Shown here in pieces: positions 13,890 through 22,509 of a DNA stretch of 64,000 bases. The stretch comes from Streptomyces drozdowiczii. Lineage in GTDB: Bacteria > Actinomycetota > Actinomycetes > Streptomycetales > Streptomycetaceae. The notes beneath the pieces are model-generated. The model was given only the letters and a program-made list of their open reading frames with translations, was not told where the DNA came from and did no database searches. Each line of letters begins with the position of its first letter. The stretch's first letter is position 1. The stretch is taken from the NCBI RefSeq assembly GCF_026167665.1, contig NZ_CP098740.1:3968001-4032000 (forward strand), in the 5' to 3' direction. The position numbers and the translations under genes were made by a program.

Positions 13890-15803
13890 GTGTCCACGCC
13901 ACCCGCTTCTTCCCCCGCATCCGCCGTTCCCGCCCTGGTCGAGCCGACGCTCGAGCGGGACGCGCGCGGGGCCGTCCGGCAGGTCTCCGTACCGGCGTTC
14001 GCGCCGCCCGTCCGGCGCGGGTCGCTCGCCGAGATCCCGTTCGACAACGCGCGTGAGGCGCCCGCCGACGCCGTGCTCAGCCGGAAGCAGCCGGACGGGA
14101 GCTGGCAGGACGTGTCGGCGGCCGAGTTCGCCGCCGAGGTGCTGGCCGTCGCCAAGGGCCTGATCGCTGAGGGGCTGCGGGCCGGCGACCGGATCGCGAT
14201 CATGGCGCGTACGACGTACGAGTGGACGCTGCTCGACTTCGCGGGGTGGGCGGCCGGCCTGGTCACCGTGCCCATCTACCCGACCTCGTCCGCCTTCCAG
14301 GCCCGCTGGATCCTCCAGGACTCCGGGGCCGTGGCCTGCGCGGTCGAGACGGCCGACCAGGGCCGGATCGTCAGCCAGGAACGCAAGCAGCTCCCCGGGC
14401 TCGCCCACCTCTGGCAGTTCGACACCGGCGCGCTCGGCCGGCTGAAGAAGCTCGGGCAGGACCTGCCGGACGACGCCGTCGCCCAGCGCCGCGCGACCCT
14501 GGAGCCGGAGACCCCGGCGACCCTGATCTACACCTCCGGGACCACGGGCCGCCCGAAGGGGTGCGTGCTGACCCACGGCAACTTCTTCGCCGAGGTCGAC
14601 AACGCGATCGAGCTGCTGCACCCGGTCTTCAAGTCGGTGAGCAAGTACCCCGCCTCGACCCTGCTGTTCCTGCCGCTGTCGCACGTCTTCGGCCGGATGG
14701 TCGCGATCGGCTGCCTGCGCGCCCGGGTCCGCCTCGGCCACGCGCCGTCGATCCAAACGGAGGACCTGCTCGCCGACCTGGCCGGCTTCAAGCCGTCGTT
14801 CCTGCTGGCGATCCCGTACGTCCTGGAGAAGGTCTACAACACGGGCCGGGCCACCGCCGAGAAGATGGGCCGCGCCTCCTCCTTCGACCGGGCCGCCCGG
14901 ATCGCCCAGCGGTACGGCCAGGCCGTCGAGGCCGCCGAACACGGCACGGGCCCGGGGCCCGGCCTCGGGCTGCGCGCCGCGCGGGCGCTGTACGACCCGC
15001 TGGTCTACCGCCGCATCCGGGCGGCGCTCGGCGGACACGTCCGGTACGCGATCTGCGGCGGCTCCCCGCTGGGGCGGCGGCTCGCGGCGTTCTACGCGGG
15101 CGCCGGCATCGAGATCTTCGAGGGCTACGGCCTGACCGAGACGACCGCCGCCGCCACGGTCACCCCGCCGCTCAAGCCCCGCCTGGGCACGGTGGGTTGG
15201 CCGATGCCCGGCACCGCCGTACGCATAGCCGACGACGGGGAGGTGCTGCTCAGCGGCGGCCAGGTGTTCCAGGGCTACTGGGACGCGGAGCGCGGGGTGC
15301 CCGTGCCCGTACTGGACGGCGGCTGGTTCGCCACCGGCGACCTGGGCGCGCTCGACGAGGACGGCTACCTCACGATCACCGGCCGCAAGAAGGACATCAT
15401 CATCACGTCGGGCGGCAAGAACGTCACCCCGGCCCCGCTGGAGGACTGGCTGCGCGCCCACCCGCTGGTCAGCCAGTGCATGGTCGTCGGCGACAACCGC
15501 TCCTTCATCACGGCCCTGATCACGCTGGAGGCGGACGGGCTCGCGCACTGGTGCCGGATGCGCAAGAAGCAGGACGTCCCGATGCGCGACCTCGTCCACG
15601 ACGAGGACCTGCGCACCACGCTCCAGCGCGCGGTGGACGAGGCCAACCGCCTGGTCTCCCGCGCGGAGTCGATCCGCAAGTTCACGGTGCTCCCGGTCGA
15701 CTTCACGGAGGAAGCCGGCCACCTGACGCCGTCGCTGAAGCTGAAACGGGACGCGATCGCGCGGGACTTCGCGGGGGAGATCGAGGGGTTGTACCGGAAG
15801 TGA
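13890..15803 (+). CDS. Long-chain acyl-CoA synthetase (AMP-dependent ligase)
   Basis: A 637-aa ANL-superfamily enzyme. It activates a fatty acid with ATP and forms its CoA thioester. P-loop-like motif: IYTSGTTGRPKG near residue 215. Others are IFEGYGLTETTAA near residue 410, the hinge GDLGALDEDGYL and the C-terminal catalytic Lys region LTPSLKLKRDAI. GTG 13890 has GAGGAG 7 nt upstream; the frame is open further upstream only through the minisatellite. It completes a fatty-acid degradation or remodelling set with the thiolase, FabG and MaoC genes. Confidence 0.93.
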   Translation: MSTPPASSPASAVPALVEPTLERDARGAVRQVSVPAFAPPVRRGSLAEIPFDNAREAPADAVLSRKQPDGSWQDVSAAEFAAEVLAVAKGLIAEGLRAGDRIAIMARTTYEWTLLDFAGWAAGLVTVPIYPTSSAFQARWILQDSGAVACAVETADQGRIVSQERKQLPGLAHLWQFDTGALGRLKKLGQDLPDDAVAQRRATLEPETPATLIYTSGTTGRPKGCVLTHGNFFAEVDNAIELLHPVFKSVSKYPASTLLFLPLSHVFGRMVAIGCLRARVRLGHAPSIQTEDLLADLAGFKPSFLLAIPYVLEKVYNTGRATAEKMGRASSFDRAARIAQRYGQAVEAAEHGTGPGPGLGLRAARALYDPLVYRRIRAALGGHVRYAICGGSPLGRRLAAFYAGAGIEIFEGYGLTETTAAATVTPPLKPRLGTVGWPMPGTAVRIADDGEVLLSGGQVFQGYWDAERGVPVPVLDGGWFATGDLGALDEDGYLTITGRKKDIIITSGGKNVTPAPLEDWLRAHPLVSQCMVVGDNRSFITALITLEADGLAHWCRMRKKQDVPMRDLVHDEDLRTTLQRAVDEANRLVSRAESIRKFTVLPVDFTEEAGHLTPSLKLKRDAIARDFAGEIEGLYRK

Positions 15804-15810
15804 GGCCCCG

Positions 15811-16532
15811 TCAGGGCTCCGGGTCCGGGGCCTTCGTGTGGAGGATGGCGCGGGCCTGTTCGGCGGCTCGGGCTATTGATTCGGAGACGAAGTCCAGGTA
15901 GCGGGCCATGTTCTCCAGGCGGGTGCCCGCCGCCGTGTCCGCGCCCAGGACGGGGACGCCCTTGCGGGCGGTCTCGGCGAGCTGGGCCGTGGAGTGGGCG
16001 CTCGCCATCATCGACTCGTGCATCAGCTCGTTGTCGACGACATAGCGTTCGCGGCGGCCCTCGCGCTCCCGGCGGACCATGCTCTGGGTCTCCAGGAACG
16101 CGACCGCCTTGGACACGGAGGCCGGGCTGACCTTCAGGTGCGCGGCGAGTTCGCCGGCGGTCAGGCTGCCGGTGTCGCTGAGGGTCAGGGCCGCGAGGAC
16201 CCTCGACATCATCACGGGTGCGCCCGAGGCCGTCATGGCCGTCGTGAACATCTCCTCGTACGCGCGTACCGCCTCGGCGTCCCGGCCGTAGGGCTGCGGG
16301 TCCGGGCGCGCGTCGCGGGGGCGGGCTTCTTGCGGCGGTGGGCGCGCTGCTCGGCGGTGCGGTGGGCGGCGTCGGCGCGGTAGCCGGTGGGGCCGCCGTT
16401 GCGCGTCACCTCGCGGGTGATGGTCGAGGTGGGGCGGTCCAGCTGCCTCGCGATCTCGGCGTAGGCCAGGCCGTCGGCCAGGCCCCGGGCGATCTGGCGG
16501 CGTTCCTGCTGGGTGAGCCTGCCTCCCGGCAT
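15811..16532 (-). pseudogene. GbsR/MarR-family regulator, frameshifted in this sequence
   Basis: Two overlapping frames form one regulator. The first (start ATG 16532, ribosome-binding site AAGGAG) gives a Hin-type helix-turn-helix, EIARQLDRPTSTITREVTRN, through HRRKKPAP. The second, read from about 16314 down, continues PDPQPYGRDAEAVRAYEEMF and then a MarR winged helix (ELAAHLKVSPASVSKAVAFL) to the stop at 15811. Joining them needs one extra base at the GGGGG run 16317-16321, giving 240 aa. The family normally has both domains in one protein, so this is probably a base-calling deletion. It is divergent from the DUF4097-ABC operon and likely controls it. Confidence 0.82.
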
Positions 16533-16608
16533 CGCGTACTCCTTCGTGGCGCGGGTGCGGCCGTGCGGTGGCCGGTGCGCCGACTATAGCGTTCGCTGGC
16601 AGTCCATT

Positions 16609-16736
16609 GCAACGAATCGGAAGGCGGTTGTTGCGTTACCCCTTAGCTCATTGCTCCAACTTCTCTGTTCTGGCCTGCTGTTACGCGGATTTGACGCAAC
16701 AAGTGTGTTGCCGGGTTCGTGAATGCAACGTAGCGT
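16609..16736. promoter_or_regulatory. GCAAC/GTTGC half-site cluster and promoter of the DUF4097-ABC operon
   Basis: Half-sites occur at 16609-16613, 16630-16634, 16696-16700, 16707-16711 and 16725-16729. GCAACA and TGTTGC at 16696-16711 form a palindrome. TTGCCG (16708-16713), a 17-bp spacer and TAGCGT (16731-16736) make a good promoter that the last sites overlap. The divergent GbsR/MarR protein is the obvious candidate binder. Confidence 0.55.
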
Positions 16737-16794
16737 TTCTCTCATCGGAAAGCGCGAGCCACCCCGGTTCGCACCGCCCCAGAAGGAGCGCACC

Positions 16795-17463
16795 ATGCCG
16801 AAGTTCGACACCCCCGCCGCCGTCACCGCCCGCGTCGACATCGCCGCCGGCCTCATCCGCTTCATCGCCGCCGACCGCGCCGACACCGTGGTCGAGGTCC
16901 TGCCCGCCGACCCCTCCAAGAGCCGCGACGCCAAGGCCGCCGAGCGCGTCGAGGTCGCGTACACCGACGGCGTCCTCGACATCCGGGCCGCCAAGGAGGG
17001 GCGCAACCGGCTCCTCGGTGACTCCGGGTCCGTCGAGATCACCGTCCAGCTGCCCGCCGGCTCCCACGTCGAGGCGAAGGCCGGTGCCGCGGAGTTCCGG
17101 GGCGTCGGACGCCTCGGGGACGTCGTCCTCGAGGGCGGCCACCGCTCCGTCAAGGTGGACGAGGCCGCGAGCGCCCGGATCGCCGCGCACGACGGTTCCG
17201 TCGTCGTCCGCCGCCTCACCGGCCCCGGCGAGCTGAGCACCCAGCGCGGCGACGTGACCGTGGACGAGGCCACCCGCGGCGAGCTGACCCTCAGCACCCA
17301 GCTCGGCGACATCACCGTCGTCGCGGCGCGCGGTGTCCCGGCCGTGCTCGACGCCGGCACCGTCCTCGGCCGCATCGACAACGCCCTCGTGAACGACGGC
17401 GCGCCGGTCCTGACCATCCACGCGACCACCACCAAGGGCGACATCACCGCCCGCAGCCTCTGA
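16795..17463 (+). CDS. DUF4097-type beta-helix-like protein
   Basis: A 222-aa protein made of short repeated beta strands such as GSVEITVQLPAGSHVEAKAG, GDVTVDEATRGELTLSTQLG and GDITVVAARG, the pattern of DUF4097/adhesin-like domains. It has no signal peptide or membrane helix, so it is probably cytoplasmic. ATG 16795 has AAGGAG 8 nt upstream. It is the first gene of an operon with an ABC ATPase and permease, an arrangement common in actinobacteria. The role of the protein in that system is not known. Confidence 0.87.
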   Translation: MPKFDTPAAVTARVDIAAGLIRFIAADRADTVVEVLPADPSKSRDAKAAERVEVAYTDGVLDIRAAKEGRNRLLGDSGSVEITVQLPAGSHVEAKAGAAEFRGVGRLGDVVLEGGHRSVKVDEAASARIAAHDGSVVVRRLTGPGELSTQRGDVTVDEATRGELTLSTQLGDITVVAARGVPAVLDAGTVLGRIDNALVNDGAPVLTIHATTTKGDITARSL

Positions 17464-17503
17464 TCACCTCCCCCCACCCCGTACAGCAGAAGGAGCCACA
17501 CCC

Positions 17504-18538
17504 ATGACGAACCCGGCCATCGCGGCGAACGGACTGCGCAAGGCGTACGGCGAGAAGACCGTGCTCGACGGGATCGACTTCAGCATCCCGGCCGGAACGG
17601 TGTTCGCGCTGCTCGGCCCGAACGGCGCCGGCAAGACGACCGCCGTCAAGATCCTCTCCACCCTCATCCCACCCGGCGAAGGGTCCGGCGCGATCAGCGT
17701 CGGGGGCCACGACCTGGCCACCGACGCCCAGGCGGTACGCGCCGCCATCGGCGTCACCGGGCAGTTCTCCGCCGTCGACGGGCTGATCACCGGCGAGGAG
17801 AACCTGCTCCTGATGGCGGACCTGCACCACCTGTCCAAGGCCGAGGGGCGGCGGGTCACCGCCGAACTCCTGGAGCGCTTCGACCTCACGGAGGCGGCGA
17901 AGAAGCCCGCCTCCACCTACTCCGGCGGCATGAAGCGCCGCCTCGACATCGCGATGACCCTCGTCGGGAACCCGCGCGTGATCTTCCTGGACGAGCCGAC
18001 CACCGGGCTCGACCCGCGCAGCCGGCACGGCATGTGGCAGATGATCCGCGGCCTGGTCGGCGACGGGGTGACCGTCTTCCTCACCACCCAGTACCTCGAA
18101 GAGGCCGACGAACTCGCCGACCGCATCGCCGTCCTGCACAACGGGAAGCTGGTGGCCGAGGGCAGCGCCGAGGAGCTGAAGCGGATCGTTCCCGGCGGGC
18201 ACGTCCGGCTGCGGTTCAGCGACCCGGCGGCCTACCGGGACGCGGCGGCCCACCTCGGCGGCGACGCCGTCCGCGACGACGCCGCGCTGGCCCTGCAACT
18301 CCCCAGCGACGGTACGCAGAGCATCCTGCGCTCCATCCTCGACCGGCTGGACGCCGCCGGGATCGAGGCCGACGAACTCACCGTGCACACCCCGGACCTG
18401 GACGACGTCTTCTTCGCCCTGACCGAGACCGACACCGACACCGACACCAAGACCGACACCGAGGCCGAATCCGGCACCGGCACCGCAGCCCGCACCCACG
18501 CCGCCGTCCCCGCCCAGAACAAGGAGTCCGTCCGATGA
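17504..18538 (+). CDS. ABC transporter ATP-binding protein, DrrA type
   Basis: A 344-aa ATPase of the daunorubicin-resistance (DrrA) family. Walker A is LLGPNGAGKTTAVKIL near residue 45, the signature is STYSGGMKRRLDIAMT near residue 145, Walker B is RVIFLDEPTTGLDP near residue 165, and the H-loop lies in FLTTQYLEEADELADR. The C-terminal extension ends in an unusual Asp/Thr/Lys-rich tail (ETDTDTDTKTDTEAE). It should power the permease whose ATG overlaps its TGA. Substrate unknown; drug or lipid export is usual for the family. Confidence 0.94.
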   Translation: MTNPAIAANGLRKAYGEKTVLDGIDFSIPAGTVFALLGPNGAGKTTAVKILSTLIPPGEGSGAISVGGHDLATDAQAVRAAIGVTGQFSAVDGLITGEENLLLMADLHHLSKAEGRRVTAELLERFDLTEAAKKPASTYSGGMKRRLDIAMTLVGNPRVIFLDEPTTGLDPRSRHGMWQMIRGLVGDGVTVFLTTQYLEEADELADRIAVLHNGKLVAEGSAEELKRIVPGGHVRLRFSDPAAYRDAAAHLGGDAVRDDAALALQLPSDGTQSILRSILDRLDAAGIEADELTVHTPDLDDVFFALTETDTDTDTKTDTEAESGTGTAARTHAAVPAQNKESVR

Positions 18539-19311
18539 GCACCTTCTCCCTCGCCGTGCGCGACTCGTCCACGATGCTCCGCCGCAACCTCCTGCACGCC
18601 AGGCGCTACCCCTCGCTCACCCTCAACCTCCTGCTCACCCCGGTGATGCTGCTCCTGCTCTTCGTCTACATCTTCGGCGACACCATGAGCGGCGGCGCGG
18701 GCCGCGACGCGTACATCGCGTACATCGTGCCCGGCATCCTGCTCATGACGATCGGCTCGACCACCGTCGGCACCGCCGTCTCGGTCTCCATGGACATGAA
18801 CGAGGGCATCATCGCCCGCTTCCGCACCATGGCCATCCACCGGGGCTCGATCCTCTTCGGCCATGTGGTGGGCAGCCTCCTGCGGACGCTGATGAGCGTG
18901 GTCTTCGTCGGGGCGGTCGGGGTGGCCATGGGCTTCCGTTCCACCGACGCCACCGTTCTGGAATGGCTCGGCGCGCTCGGACTGCTCGCCCTCTTCACCC
19001 TGGCCTTCACCTGGATCGCCGTGGGCATGGGCCTGGGCAGCCCCAACGCGGAGGCGGCCAGCAACAACGCCACCCCGCTGATCCTGCTGCCGCTGATCTC
19101 CAGCGCGTTCGTCCCGCTGGACTCGATGCCCGGCTGGTTCCAGCCGATCGCCGAGTACCAGCCCTTCACCCCGGCGATCGAGACCCTGCGCGGACTGCTG
19201 CTCGGTACGGAGATCGGCAACAGCGGCTGGATCGCGGTCGGATGGTGCGTGGGCCTCGCGGTCCTTGGCTACTACTGGTCCCGGTCGCAGTTCGACCGCG
19301 AACCGAAGTAG
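18535..19311 (+). CDS. ABC-2 type permease, DrrB family
   Basis: A 258-aa membrane protein with six predicted helices and the ABC-2 family segment IARFRTMAIHRGSILFGHVV in the coupling region. AFVPLDSMPGWFQPIAEYQP before the last helix is the typical ABC-2 signature. The ATG overlaps the DrrA stop (ATGA), implying translational coupling and a 1:1 complex with the ATPase. It closes the DUF4097-DrrA-DrrB operon. Confidence 0.93.
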   Translation: MSTFSLAVRDSSTMLRRNLLHARRYPSLTLNLLLTPVMLLLLFVYIFGDTMSGGAGRDAYIAYIVPGILLMTIGSTTVGTAVSVSMDMNEGIIARFRTMAIHRGSILFGHVVGSLLRTLMSVVFVGAVGVAMGFRSTDATVLEWLGALGLLALFTLAFTWIAVGMGLGSPNAEAASNNATPLILLPLISSAFVPLDSMPGWFQPIAEYQPFTPAIETLRGLLLGTEIGNSGWIAVGWCVGLAVLGYYWSRSQFDREPK

Positions 19312-19410
19312 GGCGTGGCCGGCGGACACCGCCGGCACCGTCTCAGGGCGGCGCACACCGACACGACGTCGGCTGTGCGCCGCCCTCTTCGTATGCGGCC
19401 ACACACTTCT

Positions 19411-19488
19411 GTCGACATCAAGCATCTTGACATCAAGAGAATATCCGGGCAGGCTTCCGCGGGTCGGTAGGTCTCTTGATGTCGAGAT
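19411..19488. promoter_or_regulatory. MarR-type operator boxes upstream of the MFS exporter gene
   Basis: Three related boxes: GTCGACATCAAG (19411-19422), ATCTTGACATCAAGAGA (19424-19440) and CTCTTGATGTCGAGAT (19473-19488). The second is a near-perfect palindrome around CTTGA-CA-TCAAG, and the third is its reverse orientation. TTGACA inside the second could serve as a -35 box. The spacing and sequence suit a MarR-family dimer site; no matching regulator gene lies next to it. Confidence 0.5.
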
Positions 19489-19503
19489 ACATGGGGGTAC
19501 GGC

Positions 19504-20784
19504 GTGGGGCGGGTCCGAGAACAGGCGGGGCTGCTGGCCCAGTTGCGGAACCCGCCGGGCGGCAGGGACGCCCGGATCATGCTGCGCGCCCTGGCCGTCG
19601 ACCGCACCGGCACCGGCCTGTGGGCGGCCTCCTCGGTCCTCTACCTCACCTTCGTCACCCATCTCAGCGCCCAGCAGATCGGCGTCCTCCTCGGCACGGC
19701 GGGCGTCGCGGGCATCGCGGGCTCACCCCTCGCCGGGCGCCTCGCGACCCGCTTCCCGGTGCGCCCGCTGCTGATCGGCTGCCACCTGCTGCGCCTCGTG
19801 ACGCTCACGCTGGTGCTGCTCTGTACGCGGTTCGAGGCGCTGCTCGTCGTGGTCGCCGTGACCTACCTGGGGGACCGGGCGGCGAAGACCCTGGAGATGC
19901 TGTTCGCCACCCGCGCGGCGGGCGAACGCCGGGCCGCCTACCAGGCGTTGTCCCGCAGCGCCGCCAACGCCGGCTACGGGCTGGGCGCCGGCCTCGCCGC
20001 GATCGGCCTGGCGGCCGGCACGGAGGACGCCTACCGCGCGCTGATCCTCGGCAACGCGCTCTCCTTCCTCGTCGCCGCCGCGCTGGTGTGGCGTACGGGG
20101 GAGCCGGGCGGCCGGGCGGTCGGGCCGAAGCCCGCCGAGGCGCCCCGCCCCCGCACCAAGGGCCCCTGGCGGGACCGGGGTTACCTGCGCTTCGTGCTCC
20201 TCGACATCCCGATGAACCTGGACGACTCGGTGCTCGGCGTCGGCCTCCCGCTCTGGCTCGTCACCCGCACCTCCGCCCCGCACGCCCTCGTCCCGGCCTT
20301 CCTGGTCATCAACACCGTGCTGGTCGTCCTGCTCCAACTCGCCGTCTCTCGCAGGGCGGAGGGCCCGCGCAAGGCGGTGCGGGCGGTGCTGCTGTACGGC
20401 GTCCTGCTCTTCGTCACCTGCGCGCTGCTGGCCGCGTCCACCGCTTGCGGCACCTGGACGGCGGCCGGGGTCCTGCTCGCGGCGGCGGTCCTGGTCACGA
20501 TGGCCGAGCTGATGCGCTCGGTCAGCTCCTGGGAACTGGCCGTCCTGCTCGCCCCGCCGGACGAGCGCGCCGCCTACCTGGGCGTGGCCGGCATGTCCCA
20601 GTCCATCCAGAAGTCGGCGGGCCCACCGCTGCTCACGGGCGTGGTCATGGCCGCGGGCCCGGCGGGCTGGCTGGCGCTGGGGGTCGCGGTGGCGGGTCTC
20701 GCGGTGTGGCAACGGCGGTGCTGCGAGGGCCGGTTGGCCCAGATGGAGGCGCCCGGGCCGGTGGCTCAGCCCGCCCGCCAGTAA
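19504..20784 (+). CDS. MFS transporter
   Basis: A 426-aa protein with about twelve membrane helices and the central loop near residue 205. Motif-A-like LAGRLATRFPVRPLL follows TM2. The GTG start at 19504 has GGGGG shortly upstream. Members of this group are drug or metabolite exporters; the substrate is unknown. Three operator-like boxes precede it. The 3' end overlaps the convergent siderophore-reductase gene by 19 bp. Proximity to that gene raises siderophore export as a possibility, but the strands and regulatory boxes differ. Confidence 0.85.
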   Translation: MGRVREQAGLLAQLRNPPGGRDARIMLRALAVDRTGTGLWAASSVLYLTFVTHLSAQQIGVLLGTAGVAGIAGSPLAGRLATRFPVRPLLIGCHLLRLVTLTLVLLCTRFEALLVVVAVTYLGDRAAKTLEMLFATRAAGERRAAYQALSRSAANAGYGLGAGLAAIGLAAGTEDAYRALILGNALSFLVAAALVWRTGEPGGRAVGPKPAEAPRPRTKGPWRDRGYLRFVLLDIPMNLDDSVLGVGLPLWLVTRTSAPHALVPAFLVINTVLVVLLQLAVSRRAEGPRKAVRAVLLYGVLLFVTCALLAASTACGTWTAAGVLLAAAVLVTMAELMRSVSSWELAVLLAPPDERAAYLGVAGMSQSIQKSAGPPLLTGVVMAAGPAGWLALGVAVAGLAVWQRRCCEGRLAQMEAPGPVAQPARQ

Positions 20785-21497
20785 CCCAGGGCGTGTACCC
20801 GCTCCTTGGGAACGGCCAGGTCCCTGCGTACGTACGCCGACAGGGCCCTGGTCGTCGCCGTGTCACAGGCGATCCAGACGTACGCGCCCGAGGCGTCCTC
20901 GCCGAGCACGCCCGGCAGCCCGGACCTCACCGCGTCGATGAGCGCCGCGCCCCGGCCGTGGCGGGCGACCCGGTGGAGCGTGTGGCGGTCGGGGTCGAGG
21001 CGCAGCGGCGGGGTGCCGGCCGTGCCGGGCGCGTCCTCGTACCAGAGGGTCGCGGGGGTGCCCGGCAGCGCGTCCAGCAGGGAGTTGATCGCGGGCAGGG
21101 ACGCCGGATCGCCGATCACGACGAGCCGCGAGGGCGCCGGGTCGGGCAGCGAGAATCCGGTGCCCTGGAGGGTGGCGTCGATCGTGTCACCGGGGCGGGC
21201 GGCGAGAGCCCAGTCGGTGGCCGGGCCCGCGTGCAGCGCGAACTCCAGCGTGAACGTGCCGGCTTGCGGGTCGGGGTCGACCAGGGTGTACGCGCGCTGG
21301 TGCGGTTTGCCGGAGCGGTCGAACCAGAGCCTGACCCACATCGTGGGGTGCGCCCCGCCGGTCGCGGCGAGGAGCCCGCCGTCGGTGACCGCGACGCGCC
21401 GGAAGCCGTCGGCGGGCTCCTCGGCCGCGGTGACGGTGAAGGTGAAGTCGCGCCCCCGCATGAGCTTGAGGACGACGCCCTCCCAGCCGTGCCCCAT
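20766..21497 (-). CDS. Siderophore-interacting protein (FAD-dependent ferric reductase)
   Basis: A 243-aa SIP-family protein. The N-terminal FAD domain contains RAYTLVDPDPQAGTFTLEFA near residue 70 (R-x-Y-T), followed by the NAD(P)H half with VVIGDPASLPAINSLLD near residue 125 and YVWIACDTATTRALSAYVRR, and the C-terminal YWRAG. It releases iron by reducing ferric siderophores in the cytoplasm. An iron box 30 bp upstream of the start shows iron repression by a DtxR/DmdR1-type regulator. Confidence 0.92.
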   Translation of the reverse strand: MGHGWEGVVLKLMRGRDFTFTVTAAEEPADGFRRVAVTDGGLLAATGGAHPTMWVRLWFDRSGKPHQRAYTLVDPDPQAGTFTLEFALHAGPATDWALAARPGDTIDATLQGTGFSLPDPAPSRLVVIGDPASLPAINSLLDALPGTPATLWYEDAPGTAGTPPLRLDPDRHTLHRVARHGRGAALIDAVRSGLPGVLGEDASGAYVWIACDTATTRALSAYVRRDLAVPKERVHALGYWRAG

Positions 21498-21527
21498 GGT
21501 CCCGCTCCCCTGCCCTCGTAAGATAAT

Positions 21528-21546
21528 TTAGGCGAGCCTAACCTAA
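21528..21546 (-). promoter_or_regulatory. DtxR/DmdR1 iron box
   Basis: Read toward the siderophore-interacting protein gene, TTAGGTTAGGCTCGCCTAA matches the iron-box consensus TTAGGTTAGGCTAACCTAA at 17 of 19 positions. It lies 30 bp upstream of that start and 95 bp from the divergent LLM gene. Confidence 0.88.
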
Positions 21547-21640
21547 GTGCGTGGCGTGTGGGGAGGCCGGAGGCGTCACTTCACGCCCGCCGACCGCATA
21601 CGTTGGGAACGTCACGGGACAACGACGGAGGTGCCTTCGT

Positions 21641-22471
21641 ATGCGGATCGCCACCACGATCTTCCTCACCGACGAGACGATCACCCCGGTGCGGCTGGCG
21701 CACCAGCTCGAACAGCGCGGTTTCGCCGGGCTCTACCTGCCCGAGCACACCCACATCCCGGTGAGCAGGGACACCCCCTACCCGGCGGGCGGCGAGCTGC
21801 CCCGCGAGTACGGACGCACCCTGGACCCCTTCGTCGCGCTCGCCCAGGCCGCGGCGGTGACCGAGCGGCTGGCCCTGGGTACGGGCATCACCCTGATCGC
21901 CCAGCACGACCCCATCGACCTCGCCAAGCAGATCGCCACCCTGGACCACCTCTCCGCCGGCCGCTTCACCCTCGGCCTCGGCTACGGCTGGAACGTCGAG
22001 GAGGCCGCCGACCACGGTGTCGAGTGGTCCACCCGCCGCCGCCTCGGCCGCGAGCGCCTTGCGCTGATGCGGGCGCTGTGGGCTGCGGAACCCACGGCGT
22101 ACGAGGGCGAGTTCGGCTCCGTACGCGCCAGCGAGGCCCACCCCAAACCGCACCGCCCGCAGGGCCCCCGCACCCTGGTCGGCGGCGCGGCGGGCCCCAG
22201 GCTGTTCGACCACATCGCGGAGTCGGCCGACGGCTGGCTCCCCATCGGCGGCAGCGGCCTCACGGAGTCCCTGCCCCGCCTCCGCACCGCCTGGGATGCG
22301 GCCGGCCGCGACCCGAAGGACCTCCACGTCGTCCCGTACGCGGTCCTCCCGTCCCCCGGCAAACTGACCCGCTTCGCGGACCTGGGCATCGAGGAGGTCG
22401 TCCTCCAACTGCCCCCGGCCGAGGAGCCGGAGGTGCTGCGGACGCTGGACGCGTACGCGGCGTACCTGTAG
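21641..22471 (+). CDS. LLM-class (probably F420-dependent) oxidoreductase
   Basis: A 276-aa luciferase-like TIM-barrel protein. Typical segments are GLYLPEHTHIPVSR, LALGTGITLIAQHDPIDLAKQ, LDHLSAGRFTLGLGYGWN and ESADGWLPIGG. ATG 21641 has GGAGGT 8 nt upstream. In actinobacteria most such proteins use coenzyme F420 rather than FMN, and the F420 gene fbiC is in this window, but the cofactor is not proven by sequence. The divergent neighbour is iron-regulated; the iron box is probably too far to control this gene. Confidence 0.88.
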   Translation: MRIATTIFLTDETITPVRLAHQLEQRGFAGLYLPEHTHIPVSRDTPYPAGGELPREYGRTLDPFVALAQAAAVTERLALGTGITLIAQHDPIDLAKQIATLDHLSAGRFTLGLGYGWNVEEAADHGVEWSTRRRLGRERLALMRALWAAEPTAYEGEFGSVRASEAHPKPHRPQGPRTLVGGAAGPRLFDHIAESADGWLPIGGSGLTESLPRLRTAWDAAGRDPKDLHVVPYAVLPSPGKLTRFADLGIEEVVLQLPPAEEPEVLRTLDAYAAYL

Positions 22472-22509
22472 GTCCCCGGCTGCCCGGCCCCGCTGTTGGG
22501 GCCCTGCGG

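Noticed and set aside
13448..14056. A repeat protein encoded by the 42-bp minisatellite
   Set aside because: Open only because 42 is a multiple of three; several frames are equally open, and none has a ribosome-binding site or ordinary codon bias.
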